A program made the translations under genes and the position numbers. Shown piece by piece: positions 12,162 through 22,979 of a DNA stretch of 64,000 nt. This DNA comes from Prosopocoilus inquinatus (Eukaryota; Arthropoda; Insecta; Coleoptera; Lucanidae). The notes beneath the pieces were generated by a model that saw only the letters and a program-made list of their open reading frames with translations, made no database searches and was not told the origin of the DNA. How positions within the stretch are numbered: position 1 is the stretch's first letter; each line of letters opens with the position of its first letter. Where the stretch lies: assembly GCA_036172665.1 (NCBI GenBank), contig CM069869.1, forward strand, positions 4,278,001 through 4,342,000, given 5' to 3'.

Positions 12162-13076
12162 CGAGGGAGGTTCACGCCAAAACCAGAATTTATTGCTTTA
12201 AAGGACATTACTCAAAACTATGTATAGATTAAACCAGGTTCATTTTTCAGTATAATCTCCATTAAGATATACACATTTATTCTACATTTGTGCCAGAGCT
12301 TGAAATCCTGCAAAATAGAAACTTTCTTCCTCCTGTCTAGACCAGTTTAGAACACACTTTTTTAAATGCGTCTCCTTGGTGAAATCGTTTGCCTTCTAGA
12401 TGACTTTTAAGCGGTCCAAACAAATGAAGGAATCGAAGGAACCAAATCAGGGTTATAACCAGGATGCTGTAGAGTTTACCCAACCTAATTTGTTCAAAAA
12501 ATCTCCGGTAATCGTAGCCGTCTGTGGCCACGCATTGCCTTGTTGAAGAATAACTCCTTTTGGTAATAGTTCCTTTCATTTTTTTTTAATGGTTTGACGA
12601 ACTTTGTCAAGGACGCTAATATTCACTGTTTATTGTCTGACCTGTTTGTTGAAAATCGACATAACACCTTCGTCAACATTGAATAATGGCAGGAGCGACT
12701 CTTGCTGCATTGGAATCTCCTCTTCCTGGATCATCACTTACACTTTCGCGGCCATTTTTGAACCGAGCAGCTCATCCAAACACTTGCGACTTCTTAAGTG
12801 TAGTAACCAACTGGTACACTCGGTCTATGTAAAATTTTGACAGGTTTAACGCCTTCCTTGCCAAGAAACTAAATAATAAGGCGCTGCTTCAAAGAACAAC
12901 TGACAGTGTTATCTGCCAGGTTTAATAACAATTGAACGACTACTATAACAACAAAAGTATTTGATTATTTGTTTAGACTAAAGTACATTCAATATTTTAT
13001 GTAATACGAAATCACACTATCTATTCAATTTTTACTCTCGCAGAAAAAATTCCGGTTTTGGCGTGAACCTCCCTCT
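12162..13076 (-). mobile_element. Mariner-type transposon, decayed
   Basis: Inverted termini of about 30 bp: CGAGGGAGGTTCACGCCAAA from 12162 and TTTGGCGTGAACCTCCCTC near 13057-13075, flanked by TA dinucleotides at 12160-12161 and 13077-13078. On the minus strand the region 12337-12579 reads as the end of a mariner transposase (HLFGPLKSHLEGKRF), the motif after the last catalytic aspartate in this family, and the C-terminal tail continues toward 12180. Stops and frameshifts interrupt it throughout. At 915 bp it is shorter than the usual 1.2-1.3 kb, so internal sequence has been lost. Confidence 0.85.
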
Positions 13077-13078
13077 TA

Positions 13079-13888
13079 TATCCACAAGTGAACGTGCGAG
13101 TTAATCCATGCGAAAATAGGAAGTCGACGTGCGCGGACGGTTTCCCCAGTGTTATCATCGTTGTGAAGGAGCTACAACCTCCAGATTCGATGCTGCAGCG
13201 GGCGGGGCCGTGAAAACGGCCCGGTAAGTGAAATGTTCCATATTACTGAATAAATACTCGTTGCCTATAATTTGCATGGCCCTCATCAAATTGTAATGTG
13301 ACGTTTACCCTCAGCGCCTGTTGCGGTCAGGGAAGCGAGAACAAAGAAAGAACACAGAGAATGAGAGACCTAACTAATGGTGAGTGAATATTTATTACAA
13401 CTCCGTCCTCTGATGGTGTTGTTTATCAATAATATTTTTCGGAGGGTGGATGGCGTATTTAGGGTATTTCGACCGCCAAATCACAATTACATCTTAAATA
13501 CAATGCATAGTTGCACATCAAACAAAAATGCAACGTCTTGGACGTGCACGAACAAGATACAATGTTTAAATACGCAATAAATAAAATAGCAATGCTCGAA
13601 AACTCATTAAAACTAAGCTCCTTAGAAACTACTGCTCTTATTTAATTTTCTTCGTTCATTTTACTGGCTCGGCGCTCGTTTCGTTCGCACAGGTTTCCTC
13701 GGCCTCTTTTCACGTTCGTTCGTCAACAATCGATAAATAATTTGAAAATACAACTTGGCCCCGACATATTTAAATTTAAAAAAATGCTGGTCAACATTAT
13801 TAAATTTTTCAAAAATAAGCGCATAAATTTCAAGCAAGTTCCGAACAGAAATCAAATGTGATTACAAACAAAAAAAATAGTGAAAATG
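13079..13888 (+). repeat. Right arm of the ~800-bp inverted repeat (family A)
   Basis: From 13101 on this is the inverted partner of 8441-9273. It contains the GGGCGGGGCCGTGAAAACGGCC mini-hairpin region, a CCCGGTAAGTGAAATG donor-like word, TGAATAAATAC, and the GAGAATGAGAGACC block. It follows the mariner directly and is the continuation of the family A copy at 11984-12159. Confidence 0.75.
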
Positions 13889-13899
13889 TTTGATTGAGA

Positions 13900-14400
13900 A
13901 CTTCTGATTTGAGAAATGTAATTTATGCGGGAAACGTATACGCGTTATCTACGCGATCTGGCAATGACTTGCGGCTTATTTATTTCTGTCTCGGTTATTT
14001 TTATTTTATTATATTCACGAAAACAACTGCGTGTTTATCGCTTTTTAATGGGCATCGTATTACCTTTTGTACCAAGAAATCAGGTTGTAAATTTCTGTTG
14101 ATTTATCCGAAAACGATAAGCAAACTAAATTTGAAAAAAAAAATAAAACAAAAATAAATGTGTGTTATCGCAAGTTTGTTTTAGAAACATTGATTCGCGA
14201 TGTGCGATTCAGGCAGGAAACTACAAACAAATTCTATCGTTACACGATCTGGCAATGATTGGTAGCTTATTTGTTTCTGTCTCGGTTATTTTTATATTCA
14301 CAAACACGAGTACGTGTTTATCATTTTTGAATCATGCTCAACTATCTGCACACATTCCAATAACCGAAAACGAATACCAATGTATATTTTTCAGCTAGAG
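13900..14400. repeat. Diverged tandem repeat, period about 291 bp
   Basis: The block CGATCTGGCAATGA followed by TTTCTGTCTCGGTTATTTTTAT occurs near 13954 and again near 14245. Flanking words such as GTGTTTATC are also shared. The copies are well diverged. The 87- and 78-aa frames in the two copies look alike only because the DNA is repeated. Confidence 0.65.
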
Positions 14401-14819
14401 TACTTGTTTTCCCCAGAAATTACATTTATATTTCAAATAGTAATAATAAATACATATATTTCCACGCTGTTACATTTTCCAAGCTTCTCTGTTATGTGAC
14501 TATTTTTTCTTATAATTTTTTTTGACGTCCGTATTCTTTATTATATTCTTTCATGTTTTGAATTTTTATTTACAGTGCTCTCGATCACACTGAGACGAAT
14601 TGGTAGGGCAGATAAAAAAAAAGAATGCGTTGCATGCGCATTTCTGCTGCCTTACTGACTTAAATGGTCAAGGTCATCGAAAAGTTGTACGAAAGTACGA
14701 AAGATCAAACGTTCTGCCCGCCCTGAGTCACGTTTCTATTTAGATTAGTACGAAAACTGTACACGGCACTCTGTACAAGGCTCGCTAAACGCTCGGGCGG
14801 AGTCTGCCACCTCTGTTCT

Positions 14820-15296
14820 GTCTCGGTTTCCTAGGATAACGGTACCCTAATGTAGCGGCCGTAATATGACGGTGAATGACGTCATGCAGCGTTGAAAAAT
14901 GACATACGCTGACGCAAAGTAAGCGTGAAAAAGCGACGATGTGTATTTATTTAATATATTTCATAATGATCCATTTCGATTTGACGTTACTCGCATTTTT
15001 AGAAAATTAGGGGACACTAAAAGAAGATTCTGAATGTTAAGCATGGCCGCCTTAGGACTTATTAGGTAGCAAATCCGCTTCAATTTGTCTATCCCACTGC
15101 AATGTCTGGTCAAAAAGCGATCGTAGTATGTCGCCGTTTTAACTGTTAAAAAAAAATCCTTTTTTACGTATTTTTAGTTGACGGTGACGTTTGCCGTTTT
15201 CTAGGAAACCATGGCCTTAGCACATTTTACGTGTCGTCATTCATCGTCACGTTACGACCGCTATATTACGGAGCTGTTATCATAGGAAACCGAGGC
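14820..15296. repeat. Inverted-repeat element with ~62-bp outer arms
   Basis: The outer arm 14821-14883 (CTCGGTTTCCTAGGATAAC, then GTAATATGACGGTGAATGACG) is complementary to 15231-15296 (CGTCATTCATCGTCAC, then GTTATCATAGGAAACCGAG). It sits about 80 bp downstream of the SIPA1L exon donor, within what should be intron. A fragment of the hammerhead-bearing repeat lies inside it (15041-15140), implying nested insertion. Confidence 0.65.
15041..15140 (+). repeat. Fragment of the hammerhead-element unit (no ribozyme)
   Basis: It shares GCATGGCCGCCTT, CGCTTCAATTTGTCTATCC, CTGCAATGT and GGTCAAAAAGCGAT with the body of the units at 56395-56500 and 56703-56800. The ribozyme segment itself is absent. 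This is a third genomic location for the family. Confidence 0.75.
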
Positions 15297-15379
15297 TTTA
15301 GAATGATTAGGGGACCCCTGTTTTGCCCCCACGGATCTGGTCTCAGCCCCTATTCAATAAATAAATCTTATCTTCTTAC
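15297..15379 (-). other. Start of intron 3' of the SIPA1L exon
   Basis: The donor GTAAGAAG begins at 15379 on the minus strand. No exon resembling the RapGAP domain was found further along the minus strand down to position 1, so the intron is probably longer than 15 kb or the gene continues outside the window. Confidence 0.6.
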
Positions 15380-16535
15380 CTTGATCCCTGAAATGTTTCT
15401 CATAGTAAAGCGCTCCCTGATCCACACTTTCAATAGGTTTAGGCAATCTCTGATAAGGACAAGTCGAATGCGTCCAATGAGTTTCTCCCGGTGAGAATTC
15501 CAAGACGGCTACTCCATAGGCCAACGGCGGTCTATGCAACGGCCTCCTGGCCTGCTGTTGAGATCCTCCTTGTACCCTAGTGAGACTAACGATTCTTTCC
15601 TCCTCGCCTCCGATCTCATTCCTGAAGAATGGACAGCTTTCGACCAGATCGTTCGATTGTCCGTCGCCGAAGTCCTCCTCGCCGTTTTCCCCGTCCGGGG
15701 TCGACGACCTCGCGATCATGGAGGCGGCAGAAGCACCGGTGGTCGTGTTCCTCCGTTTCGCCAGGAGGTTCCTCCTTATTCTAACAGCGTATCCCAAATT
15801 GGCCGTCAGCGATTGGCAATCGTAGTGAGCGAAGGCGCGCCTTCTCGCTATCTCCTCGGCTTCCGCCGACAAAACTACACTAGAACTAGACGTATTAACC
15901 ACACTGTCATCCATCGTTTGTCTTTGATTTTTTAAATTTCCACTATTAACACTACCCGAACCCCAAAATCTCGGCAACTTCACCCGTAACTTGGGACTTT
16001 GAGGTGTATTGTGATTGTTAGTGTCGTCACTGGTTAAGCAATTGTTCGTGCTATCCGCGGCGTCGACCTTGCCGCGCAAGTACTCCGATGGTCCAGGTGA
16101 TCTCTGATCGGTACCGATAGCCCCCAAAACTGTCGGCCTGTAATCCTGGAGCATCTCAAAGAACGCCTCGCTAGTTCCCGAAATGGGCACCGGTCGGTCT
16201 ATGACGTCTATCGAACCGTGACTGCCGTACTCGCGTTTCAAGGCGGGGGAAGACGAATTGGAAGGGTGACCGTGATGATCAAGCAATTCCAAGCTCGAAT
16301 TGCTGCGGTACAGAACCTCAGGCATCAAATGTTGGCGTCGCGGCGCCGAGTTGTGGTGGTGGCGGTCGTTGTACGAAGCCCTCGGAGCCGTAAGTCCTGC
16401 ATTAACGCGGGCCTTCTGCACGTGCGAGTTGTAGAATTCAACGGCTTGGGCCGTACGCTCCCTGGTCCTTCCACCTGTGGGTGGTACTCTGGGGGGCGCA
16501 GGCCCGGACTCCTGCAGGCCGATCATCCCATCACG
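15380..16535 (-). CDS. SIPA1L: SIPA1L-type Rap GTPase-activating protein, internal coding exon
   Basis: This is a 1,156-nt exon encoding 385 complete codons plus one base. On the minus strand it starts after a strong acceptor (TTTCTTGTTTCAG, then CGTGATGGG) in phase 0 and ends at a donor (CAAG, then GTAAGAAG) in phase 1; the upstream in-frame ATG lies in the intron and is not a real start. The product is serine- and asparagine-rich in its first two thirds. It then shows segments characteristic of SIPA1L proteins: EAFFEML, RRAFAHYDCQS, RRNTTTGASAAS, SNDLVESCPFFRNEIGG, and GVAVLEF followed by GALYYEKHFRDQ. In vertebrate SIPA1L1-3 these lie just before the RapGAP domain, which would be encoded by the next exon, not found here. 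SIPA1L proteins stimulate GTP hydrolysis on Rap small GTPases and act at cell junctions and synapses. No stop or frameshift interrupts the exon. Family confidence is high; the paralogue is not distinguished. Confidence 0.88.
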
Positions 16536-17520
16536 CTGAAACAAGAAAGCCACACGTCACCAAAACGAATCCAAAAAAAAAACGCTTTTATAATCGCGAA
16601 CAAACACTAACTGACGAACAAAAATCTTATCAGTTACTGTTTAGTTGCGGTTGTATGAACACAACTGAATCAACAGCCTCGGCTTATTCATTCCTTATCT
16701 ATACGCAAATATGTCGATGCGCGCGCTTCCTTAACTTTGTTAAAAATTGCAACGATAAAGTACGTTATTTATTAGTATAACCCGGTAAAGTGTTTCACTT
16801 TTAGCAAATAGTGTCGAATCCAGGAGTTCGATTGATTGAAACAGACGGGTGCAATGTAGGGTCGTGTGTACCTTAAGTGTCACAACTTGACATTTCTGTG
16901 ACCCTTGTTAGCACAAGGTCTTCAGGGTGGAGTTTGCGCATGCAAGAGGTGCATTTAAGGTGAGCACGACTGTGCGTAGAGTTTCTGCTTCGATGCATAT
17001 AGTCAAGTAAAGTCTACCTAACACTACATAATTATTTATTTATTTATGCAAATTAATTATATAACAACGTTTTATTTTCTTTGTTAACTTAAGATCAATG
17101 GGTTCTGTATCAGTTGTCATAACATAATATTTATTGTGAGTCGCATTCCTTAGGTGCTCTTCAAGAAATGGCATGTTGATTAAGGCAAAAGTCTTCAATC
17201 GGTGTATGCTTACGTGATACAAAGCAGACTAATAAATAGGTAGACTTTTTCAATGATTAATTAATAAATATACATTATTAAGATAGCTTACGCACGTAAA
17301 TTTATAGGTTAATTCATTACGTACTTTTCGGACTAAACATGAACAACTAAAATTATTGCGATGATAATTACCTTGATCAAAGGTCAACAAGATGCAAAAT
17401 AAAGTAGACAGTCGAGAGAAAAATTTAAAGAAAGAAATAAAGATTTAATGTTGACGACAAGAGACGCCAAGGGCCGTTGAAAAGAAACGCAGCAAACGAC
17501 AGTGAAAATAAACATAGTAT
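16536..17520 (-). other. Intron upstream of the SIPA1L exon
   Basis: The acceptor with its pyrimidine tract occupies 16536-16550. Beyond it no upstream coding exon was recognised, and there are no clear repeats until the primer-binding-site-like array at 17525. Confidence 0.5.
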
Positions 17521-17524
17521 GAAT

Positions 17525-17810
17525 TGGCGCCCAACGTAGCGCCACAAAAAAAAAACAGGACGTCGGATAAATTGGTACCCAACGCGGTGCCTTCGACACA
17601 TAAACACCAACTTAATTGGTGCATAATGCAGGTGAAAATATTCAAGGAATTTTAGTCTAAAGAAGAGACGCGTCACCTGAAAAAAAACAGAACATAGTGT
17701 AAATTGGCATCCAACGTGGGGCCTTCGACACACAAACACCAACATAATTAGCGCGTAACGCAGGTGAAAAATTTCTAAGAATTTTAGTCTAAAAAAAAGT
17801 GTCAGATAGG
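17525..17810 (+). repeat. Retroelement leader with three tRNA-Lys-type primer-binding-site copies
   Basis: TGGCGCCCAACGTAGCGC (17525-17542), TGGTACCCAACGCGGTGC (17573-17590) and TGGCATCCAACGTGGGGC (17705-17722) match the ideal site TGGCGCCCAACGTGGGGC at 16, 14 and 16 of 18 positions. That ideal site is complementary to the 3' end of animal tRNA-Lys(CUU). The last two sit in a 132-bp tandem repeat that also shares CCTTCGACACA, AACACCAAC and TTTTAGTCTAAA. It looks like the leader of a gypsy-type LTR element; no LTR or gag was recognised here. Confidence 0.65.
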
Positions 17811-20560
17811 AAACTAAAAAAATGGCAGAACAAAAAACTTAGAACAACAAAAACTAAAGTTCATGTTTTTTAAACAAAAACTGGTCTTAATGGCCTATTA
17901 CAAATAGTGTTGTAAAGCGAAATATTTCACTTGAAATGTTAAATTTCATTTCATTGAAATATTTTCGTAGCTTAGCATTCAGAAGTTTCATGAAACTTAT
18001 TTTAAATTTGCCGCGCGGAAAATATCTGCGCGTCTGCGCGTGAATTGAACTTGCATGGTAACATAAAATAAACATGAGAACGGTCGCGATGAACACAAAC
18101 TGTCCTAACACACAAGCCGAATTAAAAAAATCGAAAAACGTCAAAAAATCACAGGATTTTTTTAATTTTTTCATGGTGTGGAAAATGATTTATCAGTAGA
18201 GATCGGAATGACATATTTTGACGTCATCATTGGGCGGCGCTTGTTATACTGCAGCTCTGCAGCAATACTGGCAACGTATCATTATTTTGGTAGTGATTGG
18301 GGTTACTCGGCGTGGATTTTGAAAACGAAGATGAAATTTCTCTTCTTTTTATGTTTAGTCGTACGCGATAAAACTCAAAAAGTGACGATTTCAAAATTTT
18401 CAAGATCGCAGTTAGTAGCAAATATTCAAAATGAATTTGATAGATTGTCAAAAGGAAAAAGGAGACAAGAGGCAATCGAAACAGTTTACAAGAAAAAAGA
18501 AAACAAGAAAAGGAACACTATCAGAAACAAAAAAGAAATGAAAAACTTTTTGATAATCGAGAAACGCAATCATAACCGGAAAAAAATATGATTTCTAAAG
18601 AAATTAGATTTTGTGAAAAATAGTAAACAATTGAACATTAAATAAAAGAACATGAACATTTGAACGATCGAGAAAAAAAGTAAAATAAGAAGAGCACATG
18701 AAGAAAGACTCATAATACAAAAGCAACAAAATCAAATATAATCGGAACGTAAATTGAAAAAAAAAAGATAATGGATAACTCCAACGAGAAAAGGAGAAAC
18801 AGAAACACAAAGAAAACAAATGACGATCGTTCAATTCAAAACTGCTGCGAGATATTCTCGATAATCGATAAAAAAAAAGATTATGTTCGAAAAACAAAAC
18901 AAAACAATAAATGAATTAAAAAAAAGTGACTATTCAATTCAATAATCTCGCTGTTTTTGTTGGTTCAGTTTAATTTATTAGAAGTATTATTTATTATTAT
19001 TAAGCGTCAAATCTGGATAATACGATTTTTAACGACAAAATGCAATTTTTCTTTCTACAAAAAAATCGAATTTGTAACTTATGAATGAGTTGGCAATACT
19101 GTGCCGCCTCATTATGAAGAATGACCAATCGTAGGTCCCCCTCCCCTACCCCGAATTATTTTCGAAAGGATTCCGTAGTAAAAAAATAATAACCAAACTT
19201 TTCTTGCTGACTTCAAAATATGTGATTCTGATCTTTATTTAACACAAATAGAATTATTTGACGACTGTAGGCGAGTTTGTAAGTAAGCAGACGACAGGAA
19301 AATTTTTGATGGGTAGACAAATAGATAATAGAACCAAACTTACGCTTGGAAAAATTTGATTTTTGTTGGATTCAAAGAGTTGAAGATTCTCGGCATACTC
19401 TTCAGTTTTTTTTTGTTCTCCTTCTTGCACGCCTAGAACCCACTTGTTTTCGCTAATTTTTCTGCTCTCAACGCACCGTGCACAGAACACGAAAGTTGAA
19501 ACGTAGAATGTCAATTTTGAAATTTTCAAAATTAATGACAATGACAATAAAAAAATTAGATTACAATATATTTCAATGAAGATGAAATATGTTTCATGGA
19601 ATTCTTACGTCTCTAATTACAAAACTATAAACTAGAGAAAATATTAGAACAAGGAGATGAATTAGTGAGACAACACGAAGAGAAGCAAATAGAGAAGGAA
19701 AATAAATGGGAGAAGACATAAAAAGTATGTTGGCCGAGTTGATGGGGGAAAAACAAAACAGCATAAATTGTCCATTTTTTTCCTAAATCATTATAATAAA
19801 TCCAATACGATTTAGGAAAAAAATAAATATGAAAATATATAAAACAAAACCTGAGATTCACTTTATAATTGAGAATTGTTTTTATTCCATATTAACGAAA
19901 CGTGAAATTTAGTTCACAGAACAATTACATTAAAAAAATTTATTTTAATACGAACAATATTTTTTTTAAAAAGACCGAATGAGATTTTGAAATATTAACT
20001 AAAAATTTGACAAATAATCAAATATTCAAGGTTACAAAAATAAATAAATAAATAAATACCACTGAAATTATAACCTTAAATTGACGAAAATAAAATGGTT
20101 TGGAGAGAAAGGTGAATATTCAACATACAAAATCAAAAAAAAAAACCTGTGTTAGAAAAATGGCTTTTCTTTGTGTGTAAAATGAATTATTCTTTCCACT
20201 TTCTCGAAACACAGAATTTAAATTAAATTAATAAAATAGAAAAAAAAAGGTTTCGATTATATTGATTACAAAAAAAAGCACATCGTGAATATTTGGTACG
20301 TTCTTTTATGAAATTAATTACAAACTGAGGAAACTGACTGATTGGAAAAATTTATAATAAAAAATTAACACAGGGGTGTGTTCAAAAACTAGCTGTACCT
20401 TCGAGTTCATCTTGGATTTGTAATCGCATTTTCACGAGTTTTAGGAAGAAAGAAGATAGGAAACTGGCATTGTCAAAAAAATTAAACGTTTTTTTTCAAG
20501 TTTCATGATTTCAAAATGATTTATCAGAATCAGGTTAGAATATTTGACGGTATGTCAGTT
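17811..20560. other. A-rich, purine-biased DNA, probable retroelement debris
   Basis: The plus strand is strikingly adenine-rich, with AAG/GAA runs between about 18470 and 18900 and near 19620-19860. Open frames here encode mainly Lys/Asn/Glu on the plus strand or Phe/Leu/Ser on the minus strand and carry no recognisable domain. It directly follows the primer-binding-site array and could be a degenerate internal region of that element; this is inference. Confidence 0.4.
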
Positions 20561-20562
20561 TA

Positions 20563-20672
20563 CCACCTCCTAATAAATTTAACCGTCGGCCAATATTCTT
20601 GAAAACCATTGCGTCGATAATGGTTTCCTAGAATATTAACCGATGGTTAAATTTATCCAGGAGGTGGTAAGA
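20563..20672. repeat. 110-bp hairpin MITE, copy 1
   Basis: Arms TTACCACCTCCTAATAAATT and AATTTATCCAGGAGGTGGTAA are complementary, and the inner words AAAACCATT and AATGGTTTC extend the stem around a short GCGTCGATA loop. A related hairpin lies at 40703-40805, with the same outer words and the same ATCGATAAT centre, so this is a family. Confidence 0.75.
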
Positions 20673-21482
20673 TCAGGCCTAATAAATATATAGGCGCCAG
20701 AAAATATTTTTTTATAGGAATTATCAAACAGACATTTGGTTGAACCAGTGAACCAAATTTATACTTGAAAAATTTTCACTTCCCACTTTTTTCGAATTCA
20801 GTTGTACTTTTTGATCTTTTTAATAATCTTTAATTTTTTTACTTGTGTGGTGTTGTTTGTAATTTTGTTTATTATTAGCCCTCTGACATAAAATGACATA
20901 AGTAGTAGAAAGCATAGTATAACACACCAATAAGTTGATTGAATTCAATTGAGGTAGGTTGACCTTGAGATTTGGTAGGTTTGTTAAGGTACATTTAAAT
21001 TGATTTTTAATTTTGAACATTTCTTACTTTTAATTTCTGTAATTATTATCGACTTAGAAGTTGACGGTCCGCTTACATCAATTTTTGAATCGGTTTTTAT
21101 CATTATTCGAGCAATTATAATTATATATTTTCTTCTTTTTTCATTAAAAAAAATTGTTTTAATTTGGATGAAATTAGAGATTATAAGAGACTTTTTCTGC
21201 GGAAAATTAGCGACAAGTAATTACGTAGAGTTGGCAAAGCTGACGAACGATTTAACGTCACGTAAACGTGGCGCCCTTCGGTGGCGCGTTTCAAATCAAA
21301 TGAATTTAAAATGAAATGTTATTCACAGATACCTATTTCTTAATAGAATTTAAACGTGAAATTCATCATTATTAGACTATAAATAATCCACCGTTGTTAC
21401 AAAAATAGCGAAAAATAAAAGATATTCAAAAACGACCTTTTTATTTATTGCAATTATTGCTAAAAATTTCATTAAATTGCAG
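20673..21482. other. No gene recognised
   Basis: AT-rich. Its last bases (TTGCAG, ending at 21482) are the intron acceptor that was copied together with the Jarid2 fragment. Confidence 0.4.
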
Positions 21483-21680
21483 ATTGGCGGAATGGAAATC
21501 GACTTACCCAGGTTGTACCAAACCGTGCAATTGCTGGGCGGATTAAAGGAAGTCATCGAGAAAACGAAGTGGCCTAAAGTACGGAGGCAGGGAAAATTTC
21601 CAAATCAGCTCAAGACCGGCTGACAAAGCTCGATGACATTTACTGCTAATACCTTCTTCCATACGACACTTTATCTCCAG
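21483..21680 (+). pseudogene. Jarid2: Jarid2 pseudogene, ARID-domain exon
   Basis: The frame opens with [20 protein letters not shown] and continues [14 protein letters not shown], the first half of the ARID DNA-binding domain of Jarid2 (the accessory subunit of Polycomb repressive complex 2). About 100 nt in, a base is lost and the reading frame shifts; the second half ([14 protein letters not shown]) is readable only in another frame, where a stop replaces the next residue before YLLPYDTLSP. The segment is preceded by a CAG acceptor and followed by a GTATTA donor, so intron borders have been kept. Confidence 0.88.
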
Positions 21681-21738
21681 GTATTAAAATTTACTGATTT
21701 TATTTGATGCGGCTAATTAAATGCTTGAAATATTTAAG

Positions 21739-22100
21739 CGGAAAGAGAGAAGCTGTTCGATGAAGTCGAGACCGAATGGGCCAAGCGTGAATCCAAAACG
21801 TTGTTCAAAGTCCAACAGAAAATCACTCGGAGTGAAGCTGCCAACAAATCCGACTCTGACCCCGAGGATGAATCGAAATAGTACATCAGAAGAGTAGGAA
21901 CATGGCCTTGAACGCATTCTACAGAATCGCCAGGAACACCATGAGTATGTGGTTTAAAATCCCCCGAGCCCATAGCCGAGGAAATCGAGCAAGAATTCTC
22001 GAAGAACATCACACTGAAGACCAAACATATTTGCGTGCATTCAGGTTCAATTGATTCTGGTAATTGGGGGTATGGGTTTGCTGTGTCTAGAAATAGTCTT
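21739..22100 (+). pseudogene. Jarid2: Jarid2 pseudogene, exon after the ARID domain
   Basis: A 58-bp intron (21681-21738, GT...AG) separates this from the previous piece, and joining across it restores the reading phase. The first part reads EREKLFDEVETEWAKRES, SKTLFKVQQKITRSEAANKS and SDSDPEDESK, then a stop. Further on, in shifted frames, remain ALNAFYRIARNT-like DNA, EPIAEEIEQEF, LKTKHICVHSGSIDSGNWG and YGFAVSRNS, the linker toward the JmjC domain. Homology ends near 22100. There are at least two in-frame stops and indels, so it cannot make protein. Confidence 0.88.
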
Positions 22101-22979
22101 TCAAAGAGGAAGACGACGCGTGATTATTAGGTCAAGAGGCTCCGACTCGAAGAACTAGGAAGATCGACTTCCCGTCCGCTGCTAGAGCATTTATGCACTT
22201 TTCTCCTCCCTCATTTATATTCAGAGGGGGACGACATCGGATGTTGCATTTGCTATGCATAAAAAATCCTTAATCGTGTGCGTAATTAGGGCTAATATTG
22301 CTGCTTCCGTACGCTCGATCTCAATCTCTCAGTTGCTTGCTGCGTGCCGCGTGCAAAAGAATTCATAAATAAATAAATGTCATTTAATTGCAACATTTAA
22401 TTTTCTATAAAAACTTTGCATCTCTGTGTACTGAATATTCGATCCTTTACAACATAAAATCAGAACATAATAATAAACAAATCCAAGAAGAATTTATTAG
22501 CTTGGTTGTAATAGGACCAAAGTCATTAAAAGCGTACAGTATATCTCGATATTTTTAAATACATGGATTTAAAGTTTTAACGTAAAACCGAAAAATCATG
22601 TTTAATACTGGCCCTAACCCATCACGTATATTTGTTTTATCATTCCAAAGATCGGCCCTGCTTCCATATACAAATTTATTAAAAATTCGGCAATGTACGA
22701 AGATCCGTAAGTTGATATACTGACTATCGCCCTTTTAGAACCGAACCACTGAACTAGAACAGAATAATTAAAAAAAATATATATATAAGAAAAACAACAA
22801 AGAAATTAGATGACAATTGGTGAAACGAATTTAGAAATTAACCAAATAAAAGGGAAATAATAGACAGGATAAATAAAAAACACAAGGAAATTGAACCACA
22901 CGACCTGTGAAATTGAGCCACGGCTTATACATTAAACATTGGTGAGATCATAAAAAGATAACAACACCGATTTTATAAT
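22101..22979. other. No gene recognised
   Basis: This follows the Jarid2 homology without continuing it. Composition becomes AT-rich, with a (TA)n patch near 22780. It may hold the remains of the LTR that would precede the primer-binding-site array at 22980. Confidence 0.35.

Noticed and set aside
16536..16553. In-frame ATG giving an apparent start for the SIPA1L frame
   Set aside because: It lies in the pyrimidine-tract/acceptor region of the intron; the exon begins at 16535 after CAG.
15534..16610. Plus-strand frames of 81-133 aa
   Set aside because: These are antisense shadows of the SIPA1L exon, driven by its codon composition.
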